From the NCBI GenBank assembly GCA_039028635.1, contig JBCCHV010000010.1, forward strand, positions 62,001 through 126,000: 64,000 nucleotides of DNA, in the 5' to 3' direction. The position numbers and the translations under genes were made by a program. Shown here one piece after another: positions 23,882-34,300 of the stretch. The notes under the pieces were generated by a model. The model ran no database searches, was not told where the DNA came from, and was given only the letters and a program-made list of their open reading frames with translations. The DNA is from Acidobacteriota bacterium (GTDB lineage: Bacteria > Acidobacteriota > Thermoanaerobaculia > Multivoradales > JBCCEF01). The number at the start of each line of letters is the position of its first letter. Within the stretch, counting starts at the first letter, position 1.

Positions 23882-26731
23882 TCAATCAAGCTCCTCCGCA
23901 GCGAAACCGGGAGCTCGTCCCGGCGGCAGGCGCCGCAGCTCGCCCTCGAGCCAGGAGGCTGACATCTCGTAAGAACGCGAGCGCAGCTCTTCCAGCAAGG
24001 TGATGAGGCGCTCGGCGGCGGCCGGATCTTCGCGTTCCTGAAGGTCGAGAAGGAGGAGTCTCCCCTCGGTCTGGACGACCAACCACCACAGGCCGCCCTC
24101 CTTCGCCAGCGGCAAAGCCCGGAGCAAAAGGTCGCGGGCTGCCGAGGGCTGTCCGTTGGCGCGTCGGACATCGGCGATGATCAAGCTGTTTTCGATCAGG
24201 TCGACCGGACCTCCGGCGATCTCCCCGCCCGGCAAGGCCCTCGAGGCTGCGACCGGCCGACCGGCAGCCAAGAGCGCCCGGGCGAGAAAGTAGGGATCGC
24301 GGTAGGAGTCCTCGTGCAACGCCATGGCGCGGCGAATCGCCACCGCTGCCGCTTCGCCTTCCCCGGCGGCGAAGCGCACGCGATACATCGCACGTTGGCC
24401 CTCGGCTTCGAAGCCCGGCTCATCGAGATCACCGAGGATCTTGCCGAGCTCGTCGGCGGCCGCCAGGGCCTCGCCATGATGACCACGGAGCGAGAAGACC
24501 CGAGACCGCTGGATCAAACACTGGGCCAAGAGGCGCGGATTCTGAATCTCGCGCGCCAGGGCGACACTTTCGACGGCGGCCTGCTCCGCGGCCTCAAGAT
24601 TCCCCAGGTACATTCCCGACAGGGACACCGAGAACAGGACGTTAGCCAAGGCATACCTGTTGCCAAGGTCGCGAAAGCTGACTTCCGTTTGGCGGAAGCG
24701 CTCGGCGGCATCGCGCCAACGCCCCTGACTCATCTGAACCGTGGCCAGGTTGTAAAGGGTGGAAGCCTCCATCTCCTGATTTCCGGTTCGGCGGTAGAGG
24801 GCGTGGGCCTGGGTGTAGGCCTCGACCGCCTCGGCGCGGCGACCGAGTTGATTGAAGGCAATGCCGAGGGAGTTGTAGGTCTGAGCCTGCTCAAAGTCGT
24901 CATTCAGCGCCTGGAAAGTGGCGAGGGCCGACTCCAGCGCCTCGAGGGCCGGCTGATTGCGCTGGCGGACGAGGTCGACCTCGGCCCGCTGGCGGCTGAC
25001 CACCGCTGCGGCTTTCTCATCTCCCGATCCTTGGAAAGTGGCGAGGGCATCGGCAAAGTGCTCGTCGGCGGCCGTGAGCTTGCCCTCGTGATAGCTCCAC
25101 CGGCCCAGCATGGTCTGGCACCAGGCAATGCCGCGCTGATCGCCAACGGCGCGGAAGCTCTCCAGTGAGCGGAGTTGCTTCGCCATCGCTTCGTCGGGGA
25201 GATCGAGGGCGTAGAGGCTGGCTCCGAGCAGGTGCAAGGCCCGCGCTTCGAGGTGGACGTCGGAACGCTGGCGAGCGCCGGCAGCGGCTCGCTCCGCGGC
25301 TCCGCGCGCCCGCTCTTGCCGCCCCATCAATCGAGCCGTCAAGGCCTCGTGATAGTCGATCCGCGGATCGAGATCCCCCGGCCCGAGGCGCCCCCTGAGC
25401 TCCGCCAGGGCCTCCAGGGCGCCATGGAAGTCGCGGGCTTGGGTCAGGCTGTTGGTGTAGCCGAGGCCGTACTCGAGGTTCTCAGGGAAGGCATCCCACA
25501 GGCGTCGAAAGACCACCGACGCCTCTTTCCAACGCGCCGCGACGCCCAGGGACCGGGCCTCGATCCAAAGCCGCTGATTGACCGGCAGCCGGGCCGAAGC
25601 AGCCCGCGCCGAGGTCGCCACTTCGCTGGCCTCCCGGGCCCGCCCCAGGGACTGCAGCGCGTCGGCCAGAGCCAGTTGAGTGAAGGGCTGGTCCGGTTGA
25701 ATGGCGAGCGCCCTCTCGAAGGACTCGCGCGCCGCCCGTGGCCGAAAGTGGCCGAGCTGGAGCAGCCCGTCGGTGTAAAGGCGAATCGCCTCGGGATCGT
25801 CCGGCAGGGCCGCCCGTTCCTCGCCGCCATCGTCGGCGGCGCCCGGCAATCGCTGGCGCAGGGAGCTCCCGGCCTGGCGCACCAAGCCAGCGAGATCGGA
25901 AAGCTCTCCGCCCTCGACCACGCCGGCGACGACGCGGCCGCCTTCGACTTCGCGGAGCTGTAGATCCAGTCGGATGCCGTTCCCTTCGACCAGAAACGAC
26001 CCCCGCACCTCGAGGGCTGCTCCGAGCTCCGCCGGCGGGGTCCCGGGTTCCGAGCCACGACCTTCGACGAGCTCGCGGGGCAAGAGCTGTGCTCGCGGCG
26101 ACAGGGCGAGCTCGGTGGCCACCATCTCGGCCAGTCCGCGGGACAGCCAGGCGAGCTCCTCACGGCCCGACAGGTCCTCGAAGCTCCGCACGGCAACGGT
26201 CGGAGCTTCGGCCTCGAGGACCGGCGCCACGCCGGCCTGCGGCGAATCCCGCCAAGACTGCCAGCCGAGCCAACCGACCGCCCCCACCACCAGCAGGCTC
26301 AGGGTCAGCCAGCGCCAGCGCCCGTCGGCCGGCGACAGCGGCTGGTGGCGCGGTGGAGCTACGGCCGGCTCCCTACCGCTCGCGCGCAGCGAGTCTGGCG
26401 ACCAACGCACGTCGGCGATCAAGCGGTAACCGCGCTTCGGAACGGTTTCGATGAAGCGCGGCTGCCGGGCCTGGTCGCCCAAGGCCTTGCGGATCAGGGA
26501 GACACAGCGCGCCAGGGCACCTTCCTCGACCACCGCACCGCGCCAGATGGTGGTCATCAGCTCTTCGTGGGGCACCACCCGACCGCGGCGCTCGGCCAAA
26601 GCCACCAGCAGGTCCATCTCCTGAGGCCGGAGGCGACGCAGAGTCCCTCCGCGCCGCAGGGTGCCGGCGGTCGGCTCGACGGTCCAATCGCCGAGGAGAA
26701 AGGGCTCGTTCGGGGAATGAGATGTGCTCAT
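23882..26731 (-). CDS. Membrane-anchored winged-helix/TPR regulator
   Basis: 949 residues. Residues about 10-110 are a trans_reg_C (OmpR/CadC-type) DNA-binding domain: LRRLRPQEMDLLVALAERRG, then FIETVPKRGYRLIADV at its end. A single membrane segment (LTLSLLVVGAVGWLGW, near 145-165) separates it from a TolB/FlgO-like segment (VAVRSFEDLSGREELAWLSR). About ten TPR-like repeats fill the remaining ~600 residues. This cadC-type layout is very common in Acidobacteria and links an outside signal to direct promoter binding. The ABC genes start divergently 264 bases away and are natural candidates for its targets, which is inference. Confidence 0.88.
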   Translation of the reverse strand: MSTSHSPNEPFLLGDWTVEPTAGTLRRGGTLRRLRPQEMDLLVALAERRGRVVPHEELMTTIWRGAVVEEGALARCVSLIRKALGDQARQPRFIETVPKRGYRLIADVRWSPDSLRASGREPAVAPPRHQPLSPADGRWRWLTLSLLVVGAVGWLGWQSWRDSPQAGVAPVLEAEAPTVAVRSFEDLSGREELAWLSRGLAEMVATELALSPRAQLLPRELVEGRGSEPGTPPAELGAALEVRGSFLVEGNGIRLDLQLREVEGGRVVAGVVEGGELSDLAGLVRQAGSSLRQRLPGAADDGGEERAALPDDPEAIRLYTDGLLQLGHFRPRAARESFERALAIQPDQPFTQLALADALQSLGRAREASEVATSARAASARLPVNQRLWIEARSLGVAARWKEASVVFRRLWDAFPENLEYGLGYTNSLTQARDFHGALEALAELRGRLGPGDLDPRIDYHEALTARLMGRQERARGAAERAAAGARQRSDVHLEARALHLLGASLYALDLPDEAMAKQLRSLESFRAVGDQRGIAWCQTMLGRWSYHEGKLTAADEHFADALATFQGSGDEKAAAVVSRQRAEVDLVRQRNQPALEALESALATFQALNDDFEQAQTYNSLGIAFNQLGRRAEAVEAYTQAHALYRRTGNQEMEASTLYNLATVQMSQGRWRDAAERFRQTEVSFRDLGNRYALANVLFSVSLSGMYLGNLEAAEQAAVESVALAREIQNPRLLAQCLIQRSRVFSLRGHHGEALAAADELGKILGDLDEPGFEAEGQRAMYRVRFAAGEGEAAAVAIRRAMALHEDSYRDPYFLARALLAAGRPVAASRALPGGEIAGGPVDLIENSLIIADVRRANGQPSAARDLLLRALPLAKEGGLWWLVVQTEGRLLLLDLQEREDPAAAERLITLLEELRSRSYEMSASWLEGELRRLPPGRAPGFAAEELD

Positions 26732-26995
26732 GGCGAAGCTCGCTCCTGCGCGGGCCTCGCCCGGTGGGCCAGCTCGCGCTGCTTTCGAGAACCGCCGGGT
26801 TCCCGAAGTGCTGGGATTCCTCGCCTCGGCTTAGGGTGTCGCAACGATTTCCGTGCCGTCAAGAGATGGAAAGAGGCCCGCTGGCGAGCTTCTGGAATGT
26901 CTCGCCTGCCCGGACGGTTGCTTCGGGACTCCGGAGGAGGCGAATCGCCTTTGTCCTGAACCCTTCCTCTGGGAGAATCCCCGCGGGAGGATTCG

Positions 26996-27664
26996 ATGCT
27001 CGAAGTCGACAACATTCACAAGAGCTTTACCCTCGGTGGCGAGACCGTCGAAGTGCTGCGCGGCGTCACCTTTCAACTGCAGGCCGGCGAAGCCCTGGCG
27101 GTGATCGGTCCGTCCGGCTCCGGCAAGAGCACGCTGCTGCATCTGCTCGGCACCCTCGACCAGCCGACCGCCGGCAGCTTCCGCCTCGACGGTGACGATC
27201 CGTCGAAGCTCAGCGAGCCACAGCTGGCGCGCTTCCGCAATCAGCGCATCGGCTTCATCTTTCAAGAGCACCGGCTGTTGCCCCAGTACTCGGTGCTCGA
27301 GAACGTCTTGCTGCCGACCTTCGCCTTTCCGGGGGACCGCGAAGGCCAACTGGCGCGAGCGCGACAGCTCCTCGACCGGGTCGGCCTGAGCCCGCGCTTG
27401 AACCACCGGCCGGCGGAGCTCTCGGGTGGCGAGCGCCAGCGGGTGGCGGTGGCCCGGGCGCTGATCCAGAAGCCGCGCCTGCTGCTCTGTGACGAGCCCA
27501 CCGGCAGCCTCGACGGCGCCACCGCCACCGCCGTCGCCGATCTCCTCTTCGAGCTCCACCGCGAAGAAGACAACGTGCTGGTGGTGGTCACTCACAGCCG
27601 CGAGCTGGCGGAGCGCTGCGAGCGCACCTGCCGGTTGACGGAAGGCCGATGCTCCGCGGCCTGA
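26996..27664 (+). CDS. ABC transporter ATP-binding protein, LolD/MacB type
   Basis: 222 residues. Walker A GPSGSGKST (38-46), Q-loop IFQEHRLLPQ, signature LSGGERQRVAVARAL, Walker B LLLCDEPTGSLD and the H-loop THS are all intact. The family (LolD, MacB, FtsE relatives) powers mechanotransmission transporters that extract lipoproteins or push substrates across the envelope. GGGAGGA lies just before the ATG. Its last 16 bases overlap the start of the permease gene, so both are made from one transcript and surely form one transporter. Confidence 0.93.
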   Translation: MLEVDNIHKSFTLGGETVEVLRGVTFQLQAGEALAVIGPSGSGKSTLLHLLGTLDQPTAGSFRLDGDDPSKLSEPQLARFRNQRIGFIFQEHRLLPQYSVLENVLLPTFAFPGDREGQLARARQLLDRVGLSPRLNHRPAELSGGERQRVAVARALIQKPRLLLCDEPTGSLDGATATAVADLLFELHREEDNVLVVVTHSRELAERCERTCRLTEGRCSAA

Positions 27665-30600
27665 AGCATTTCTGGCGTTCGCAGCTCGCCGTGGTGGCCG
27701 GTACCGCGGTGGCGACGGCGGTGCTCACCGGCGCCCTGGTGGTCGGCGACTCGATGCGCCAGAGCCTGCGGCAGCTGACCGAAGACCGCCTCGGGGCGAT
27801 CGAGCAGGCGCTGATCGTGCCGACGCAGCTCCGGCGAGAGGTCGCCCAAGAGCTCGAGACCGCCATCGCCGACGAGACCGCCGAGGTGGTGCCGGCGGTC
27901 GTCCTGCGAGGTACGGCCGAAGACCCGGAGTCTCAGCGGCGCGCCTCCCGCGTCGGCATTTACGGCATCGACGAGAACTTCGGAGATCTGTTCGCGGACA
28001 GCGCTGCCCTGCTCGCCGGCATCGCGCGCCAGAGCGGCCAGATCTTCGCTCCGGCGGTGCTCAACCGCGCCCTGGCGGACGAGCTCGGAGTCGCCGTCGG
28101 CGAAGCCCTGCTGCTGTCCTTCGAGGGCCGCCAGGAGATTCCCCAAGAGACGCTGGTCGGCGGCGCCGACTCCGACGAAACGCTCGAAGCGGTGCGGGTG
28201 ACGGTGGCCGCCATCCTGCCGAATCGCGGCCCGGGCCGCTTCGGTCTGACTCCATCCCAGGAGCTACCGCGCTCCGCCTTCGTCCCCCTGCGCACCCTGC
28301 AGCGGGCCGCCAATCGCAATCCGCGCGACGACCGGGACGATTGGATCAACGCCTTGTTCGTGACCGGTGCCGTTTCCCCGCAGGCGCTCGACAGCGCCGT
28401 GCGCCAGGCCTTCTCCCTCGAGGATCTCGGCCTTTCGGTGAGCCGCGACGGCGAACGCCTGATCGTCGAGAGTCGCGACTTCGTGCTGCGGCCCGCCATC
28501 GCCGAAGAAGTGGTCGCAGTCGCCGCCGCCGACAGCCAGCCGCTGCTGAGCTATCTCGCCAACGAGCTGGTGATCGGCGACCGCTCGGCCTCCTACGCCA
28601 CGGTGGCAGCGCTCCAGACCCCGGTGGCGCCGTCCTTTGGCGAGCTCACCCTGGTCGGCGGCGCCGCCGCGCCAGCCCTCACCGGCAACCAGATCCTGCT
28701 CGACGCCTGGCTCGCCGAGGACCTGGCGGCCGAGGCCGGCGACGCCCTGACCCTGAGCTACTACGCCGTCGGCCCGCGGGACGAGCTGATCACCCGCCAG
28801 GCCGACTTCGAGGTCGCCGGCGTGGTGCAGCTCGACGGCTTGGCGGTGGACCAGCGGCTGACACCGGAGTTTCCGGGCATCGCCGAGGCCGGCGACATCG
28901 CCTCTTGGGACCCACCCTTTCCGGTGGATCTCGACGCCGTCACCGCCCGCGACGAGGACTACTGGGATCTCCATCGAGCCGCCCCCAAAGCCTTCGTCTC
29001 ACTGGCCACCGGCCAGCGCCTGTGGAGCAATCGCTTCGGCCAACTGACGGCGTTGCGCCTCGCCGCGGGCGAAGGCGCCGGCGGGGCAGCGGCCATCGAG
29101 GCAAGACTGCGGGACGAGCTGCCGGCGCGCTTCCCCCTCGAGCCCGCCGGCCTGGTCTTCCGCTCGCTGAAGCAGGAAGGTCTCGAGGGCTCTGCCGGAG
29201 CGACCGATTTCACCGGCCTGTTCCTCGGCTTCAGCATGTTCCTGATCGCCTCCGCGGCCTTGCTGGTAGCCTTGCTCTTCCGCCTGGCGGTCGAGAACCG
29301 AGCCCCCGAGTGGGGTCTTCGTTTGGCCGTCGGCTTTCCCCTCAAGACAGTGCGTCGGCAGGTGCTCACCGAGGGTCTCGGCCTGGCTCTGCTGGGCGTC
29401 CTCCTCGGTACCGGCCTCGCCATCGCCTACGCGGCGGCGCTGCTGCGCGCGTTGGCGAGCTGGTGGTCACCGATCGTCGATTCGCCGTTTCTTACCCTCG
29501 CCGTCAACCCGCTGACTCTGATCGCCGGAGCCCTGGCTTCGCTGCTGTTGGTGGCTCTGGTGCTCTTCGGCACCGTACGGCGCATGGGCCGTCAGCGCAC
29601 CCTCGCCCTCCTCGCCGGACGCTGGGGGCGAGAAGGAGCCTCGCCGCGCCGATCTTCCCGCGCCCGCCGCGGCGCCCTGGTCGGCCTGGTGCTCGCAATT
29701 CTGATGATCGCCCTGGGACTGGCCCAGGACGAGCCTTCGCCGGCCCTCTTCTTCGGCGTTGGAGCCGCCCTCTGCGGCGCCGGCTTCGCCGCCTTCGCCG
29801 CCTGGAGCCGCGATCGCCGCCGACCGCTGACCGCCGGCCACCTCGCCAATCTGGCGGCGCGCAACAGCGCCGCCAACCCCGGCCGCAGCTTGCTGAGCGT
29901 CATCCTGGTGGGCTGCGCCTGTTTCGTGTTGGTGAGCGTCACGGCCAATCGCAAGGCGACGCCGGAAGAAGGCGCCGAGGGTACCGGCGGTTACGGCCTG
30001 GTCGCCGAGACGGACGTTCCGATCCGGCGCGATCCCACCCGCTTCGAGAGTCTCGAGGCGATGGGCTGGGGCCCCGAAGAGGCGGCCCGCGTCGCCGAGG
30101 CGGGACTCTTCCCGTTCCGCTTGCTGCCCGGCGAGGACGCCAGCTGTCTCAACCTCTACAAGCCCGAGAGCCCGCGAGTGCTGGGCGCGCCGGCGGCCTT
30201 CCGGGAGCGCGGCGGGTTCCACTTCCGCAGCGCCCTCGAGGAAGTCGAGAATCCCTGGTCCTTGCTCGCCAAAGACTACGGACCGGGGGTGGTGCCGGCG
30301 ATCGGCGACTACGCCTCGGTGCGCTGGATTCTCCAGCTCGCCCAGGGCGACGACCTGGTGATGGAGGACGAGCACGGCGAGGAGGTGCGGCTGCGCATCG
30401 TGGCGCAGCTCGAGGGCAGCTTCTTCCAGAGCGAGCTGATCGTCGCCGAGGAGCGCCTCCTCGAGCACTTCCCGAGCCGCGGCGGCTTTTCCTACTTCGT
30501 CATCGAAGACGGCTCGCCGGAGCTGCTGGCGCAGCTCGAAGGGGGCTTTTCCGACTACGGCTTCGACGGCCAGGCGACGCGCGACAAGATCGCCACCTAC

Positions 30601-30996
30601 CAGGCGGTCGAAAACATGTACCTGACCACCTTCCAGGCCCTCGGCGGCCTCGGCCTGTTGCTCGGCACTCTGGGTCTGGCGATCGTCATGGTGCGCAACG
30701 TCCTCGAGCGGCGCGGCGAGTTGGCGGCGCTGCGCGCCTTCGGTTTCCGGCGCTCTCGGCTCGCCCGCCTGGTGGCGACGGAGAATGCCCTGCTGCTCGC
30801 CATCGGCATGGTGATCGGCAGCGTCGCCGGCCTGGCCGCGGTCGCTCCGCACCTGTTGGCAGGCCACGGCAGTACCCCCTGGAGCTCGCTGGCCGGACTG
30901 CTGGCGGGCATCTTCTCGGTCGGCATGGTGGCCGGTCTGGTGGCTGCCTTCGGCAGCCTGAGGATTCCCTTGCTGGAGACCTTGAAACGGGAGTGA
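27649..30996 (+). CDS. Large FtsX-like ABC permease (duplicated type)
   Basis: 1115 residues, long for LolC/E (about 400) and typical of the fused, duplicated FtsX permeases. One membrane helix (about 12-32) is followed by a large periplasmic MacB_PCD-like domain to about residue 525. Then come a helix block (LGFSMFLIASAALLVALLFR; also 570-650, 680-725), a second periplasmic domain (about 765-980) and a final helix block (about 985-1110) with LGLLLGTLGLAIVMVRNVLE. It overlaps the ATPase gene by 16 bases. No membrane-fusion partner is nearby. Lipoprotein release or envelope export is likely; the exact cargo is unknown. Confidence 0.9.
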   Translation: MLRGLKHFWRSQLAVVAGTAVATAVLTGALVVGDSMRQSLRQLTEDRLGAIEQALIVPTQLRREVAQELETAIADETAEVVPAVVLRGTAEDPESQRRASRVGIYGIDENFGDLFADSAALLAGIARQSGQIFAPAVLNRALADELGVAVGEALLLSFEGRQEIPQETLVGGADSDETLEAVRVTVAAILPNRGPGRFGLTPSQELPRSAFVPLRTLQRAANRNPRDDRDDWINALFVTGAVSPQALDSAVRQAFSLEDLGLSVSRDGERLIVESRDFVLRPAIAEEVVAVAAADSQPLLSYLANELVIGDRSASYATVAALQTPVAPSFGELTLVGGAAAPALTGNQILLDAWLAEDLAAEAGDALTLSYYAVGPRDELITRQADFEVAGVVQLDGLAVDQRLTPEFPGIAEAGDIASWDPPFPVDLDAVTARDEDYWDLHRAAPKAFVSLATGQRLWSNRFGQLTALRLAAGEGAGGAAAIEARLRDELPARFPLEPAGLVFRSLKQEGLEGSAGATDFTGLFLGFSMFLIASAALLVALLFRLAVENRAPEWGLRLAVGFPLKTVRRQVLTEGLGLALLGVLLGTGLAIAYAAALLRALASWWSPIVDSPFLTLAVNPLTLIAGALASLLLVALVLFGTVRRMGRQRTLALLAGRWGREGASPRRSSRARRGALVGLVLAILMIALGLAQDEPSPALFFGVGAALCGAGFAAFAAWSRDRRRPLTAGHLANLAARNSAANPGRSLLSVILVGCACFVLVSVTANRKATPEEGAEGTGGYGLVAETDVPIRRDPTRFESLEAMGWGPEEAARVAEAGLFPFRLLPGEDASCLNLYKPESPRVLGAPAAFRERGGFHFRSALEEVENPWSLLAKDYGPGVVPAIGDYASVRWILQLAQGDDLVMEDEHGEEVRLRIVAQLEGSFFQSELIVAEERLLEHFPSRGGFSYFVIEDGSPELLAQLEGGFSDYGFDGQATRDKIATYQAVENMYLTTFQALGGLGLLLGTLGLAIVMVRNVLERRGELAALRAFGFRRSRLARLVATENALLLAIGMVIGSVAGLAAVAPHLLAGHGSTPWSSLAGLLAGIFSVGMVAGLVAAFGSLRIPLLETLKRE

Positions 30997-31053
30997 CGGT
31001 AGGGCCGGAGTGATGGCCGGGGCCACCTCGCTGTCGGCAACGAAAAGAAAAGA

Positions 31054-31087
31054 GGCTCGACCCGGGCACCGTTTTCCGGGTCGAGCC
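31054..31087 (-). terminator. Intrinsic terminator, reverse strand
   Basis: GGCTCGACCCGG (31054-31065) and CCGGGTCGAGCC (31076-31087) pair perfectly over 12 bases. On the reverse strand the stem is followed by CTCTTTTCTTTT, so it should stop leftward transcription. The stem may also slow rightward transcription from the permease. Confidence 0.85.
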
Positions 31088-31269
31088 AAGCCTCGCGCCC
31101 GAGGAGGATTCGGGAAGCGAAGACTCACGGCGAGGTGACGCAGGCCGGCTGGCCCCTCGGAGCTTCGATGCCGCGAGACTCCGCACGGCCCTGCCACCTC
31201 GGAGCCGAGGCTCCAGCCCGTTAGTGCCGAGCCACCGCCACAGGGTTTAGCCCGACCTCGAGAAACAAA

Positions 31270-31301
31270 GCGGGCTCCCAACCCAAAGGTCGGGAGCCCG
31301 C
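31270..31301 (-). terminator. Intrinsic terminator of the first giant ASH-domain gene
   Basis: GCGGGCTCCC-A-ACC (31270-31283) pairs with GGT-C-GGGAGCCCGC (31288-31301) with one mismatch and a 4-base loop. The reverse strand continues with TTTGTTTC. It starts 47 bases past the stop codon at 31348. The second paralogue is followed by a related hairpin at 36462. Confidence 0.85.
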
Positions 31302-31347
31302 GATCGAACGGAGCGTCGCTATCGGCGTTTCCGCCGATGGTCGACGC

Positions 31348-34300
31348 TCACTCCATCAATTCACTCAACCGCTTCAGTTCGAGATCGCTGGCGGCGGCCA
31401 GCCGCGGAGCGAGGGCGTCGGCGACGTCCGCCGAGTCCGGCATGCGACGCAGCGCCTTGGTCAACATCGACCATTCGGCTTCGTCGGCGACGGCGGCACG
31501 ATCGAGGATTGCTCCGATGGCGGGCTGGCCGATCTGAGCCAGGGCCACCGCCGCCGGAGTGATGTCCTCGAAAGCGTCGACATCGGGTCGCACGAACTCG
31601 TCGCCGATGTGCGAGATCAACAGCGCCGTCGACCCCGAATCACGCAGCGTTCCGAGCAGGCGAATGGCCTGCAGCGGAGTCGCGAACTCCTCGCCCGCCT
31701 GGGCCGGGCGACCGACCATGCGGCGCAGCATCTTGGCCAGGTCGTCGCGGCTGCCGCCGTTGAGGGTTCCGCTCGCATCCCAGTCGACCACTTCGGCGGC
31801 GGCGGCCATACGCTCCGCCGCCGTCCCCGAGAACAGGCGCTTGAGGATCGAGTCGACGTCGTAGGCGACCTCGATCCGGTTGGGGGCCGGACCGCCGGTG
31901 GGAATGGCCGCCTGCCGACTGCAGTCGAGGGTGCCGACACCCATCCGGTTGCCTTGACCCAGGCCGTTGAGCTGCCAGCTATTGCCGTCGCAGAAGACGC
32001 GCGTGCTGGCATTCCAGCGCTGAATGTCGGAACCGCGCACGCCATCGACGTTGAGCCACTCTTCGAAGGTCAGGCAGTTGATGATGAAGAGCCCATTGTT
32101 GCTGGTCGGCGTGCAGGCGCTGCCCACCGAAAGACCCGGCACATCGAGAACGAAAACCCCGCACCCCGGAGGCCCATCGAGATCGTGATCCTCGTCGAGC
32201 TCGTTGGGGTCGTCGTCGCAGCCACCCTGGGGACAATCCAGATTCGGTTCCGGTTGGAACTGCGCCTGACCCGGACCGGTGAGCTGCAGGAAGCCAACGG
32301 TGCCCTGGCGATCGCGCTTGAAGTCGAAGTCGCACCTCAGGTTCGGATCGCAGGGCGTCACCTTGCCCTTGATCTCCATGTTCTTGAACCATCCGACCGT
32401 GCCCGGTGGATTGTTCGGCGACACCGGTCCCAGCGTCGGGAGTCCGAAGTTGCCGTCGGTGACCGCCGGGGCGTTGAACATGGGATCGAGGGTGCCGGAA
32501 TTGCGCCAGATGAGATCCACCTCGATCACCGACAGATCCGTCGTCTGCGAGCAGCTATTGCCCTGCGGATCGGTGTAGGTCACCTTGAGCTCGACGTCAT
32601 CCGCCTGCTGGCTGGTGGCCGTGCCCTTGACCGACACGCTCGACTGATTGTTCGCCCCTTCGATCGAGGCCCGGTTGCCGCCCTGGGGAATGCTCCACTG
32701 GAAGCTTCCACCGGACGGGTTGCCGGAGGCGTTGAAGGTGCGCATACGGTTGCGCGCCACGCAGGCCGGCGGTTGCGAAATCGACACCGAGCAGCCGCCG
32801 GGGCCGCAGTCCGATGTCGAGGTGCCGGCTTCTGGGTTGTTGACATTGAAGTTTGTGCCGAACCCCAATCCTGTGAAGGTCGAACCGGAGCCGGCCACCG
32901 AGATCGGCTGATCGCAGCAGTCGGTTTGCTCGACCGAGGCGAAGAGCAGGCCTTCCGACGGCGGCCCCTGCGGCGTGACCTCGGCACACGGTCCACCGGT
33001 CACCACCAGGGTGTCGGTGCTACCGGAGGTGAAGTTGTCACCACCGCCGCCGAAGCAGAAGTCGATGACGAAGGCGAACCCGCTGCGCCCCGGGATCTCG
33101 AGCCCCGAGGTGATTCGCAGGCAGAAGAGCGGGAAGCTCCAGCCCTGGAGATCACAGCGGAAGTAGATGAAGAGATCGACATCGAGATAGAAGGACAGCA
33201 CGAAGGCCCCGATATCGGCCCGCTGCCCCAGGTTCAAGCCCTGCAGCACGGCATCGCCGATCTCTCCCGTATCGGGATCGAAGATCAGCGCCACCTGCCA
33301 GTGGAAGCGCACCAGGTCGAGCTTGATACGGCAGTAGATGGCGATGTTGAGATTGGCCTCCACCGGCTCCACCAATCGGCCACCGGCCATCGCCTTGTCG
33401 AGCACCACGACGTTCTCTCCGGACACCACCGTCAGCGGTCCTTCGCGCAGGGTGAAGTCCTGGAAGAAGACCGCCGGCTGGGGAGCGCTCGGAGCGCCCC
33501 GCGGTCCGAGCTGATCGGTGGGCTGCTGCTCGGCCATCAGGTTACGAGTCAGCAAGCTGGCCGAGCCTGGGGCCCGGATGTTGATCGGCAAGCTGACGCT
33601 GCGACCGGACGGATCCCTCACCACCAGGTTGATCGGCCCGAGGGGCGCATTGTCGAACACCTGGAGAATGGCGTTGGTGCGATTGGCGCGACTGTTGTCG
33701 AGACCGAAGATGCGCACCCGGCCGGACTGCGAGGGCGACACCGTGACGTTGCGCAGGTTGTGGCCCACCAACGACAGCACGTAGGCATTGCCACGCTCCG
33801 GCTCTGCCGGGGTCCAGGTGTCGACCAGGGGACCCGCCGGCAGCACCCGGAAAGGCACCCCTTCCTCGCCGGCGCTGTTGGTCACCAGCAGGTTGTAGAA
33901 GTCGAGGACCCGCGTATCGCTGGCGTCGACCCGCACCGTCATCTGGGTGCCGTTGCCGTTGATGCTCTCCACCGACACCGGCGGGAAGATGCGCGTCATC
34001 GGGTCCGACGGATCCGGCGCCTCGTCCGGCACCGACACCGTCGCGCCCTGGAAGTTGGCACCGCTCAAGGTCAGGAAATGGACCCCGCCGTGGACGATGG
34101 TGTCCGGCGACACGCTGTCGATGACGGGCTCGCCCACCGGTGGCTGGTCGGTCACCGTGAGCTGTGCCGTATCCGAGCGACTGATACCTCCGCCGCTGCC
34201 GGTGATGGTCAGGGTGCGAGTCACCAGCGGCGTCGAGCTGCTGGTCGTGACCTCGAGCGTCGAGCTGTTCCCCGGCGTCACCGTCGCCGGCGTGAAGGTG

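Larger units (their letters stand above)
30997..31347. other. Convergent intergenic region with two hairpins
   Basis: About 350 bases between the ABC permease and the end of the first giant protein gene. It contains the two hairpins listed separately and no gene. Both hairpins have their T-run on the reverse strand. Confidence 0.65.

Noticed and set aside
28341-31013. 890-residue open frame in another plus frame over the ABC permease
   Set aside because: Arg/Pro/Gly-rich composition without domains; the permease frame has clear membrane helices and coupling to its ATPase.
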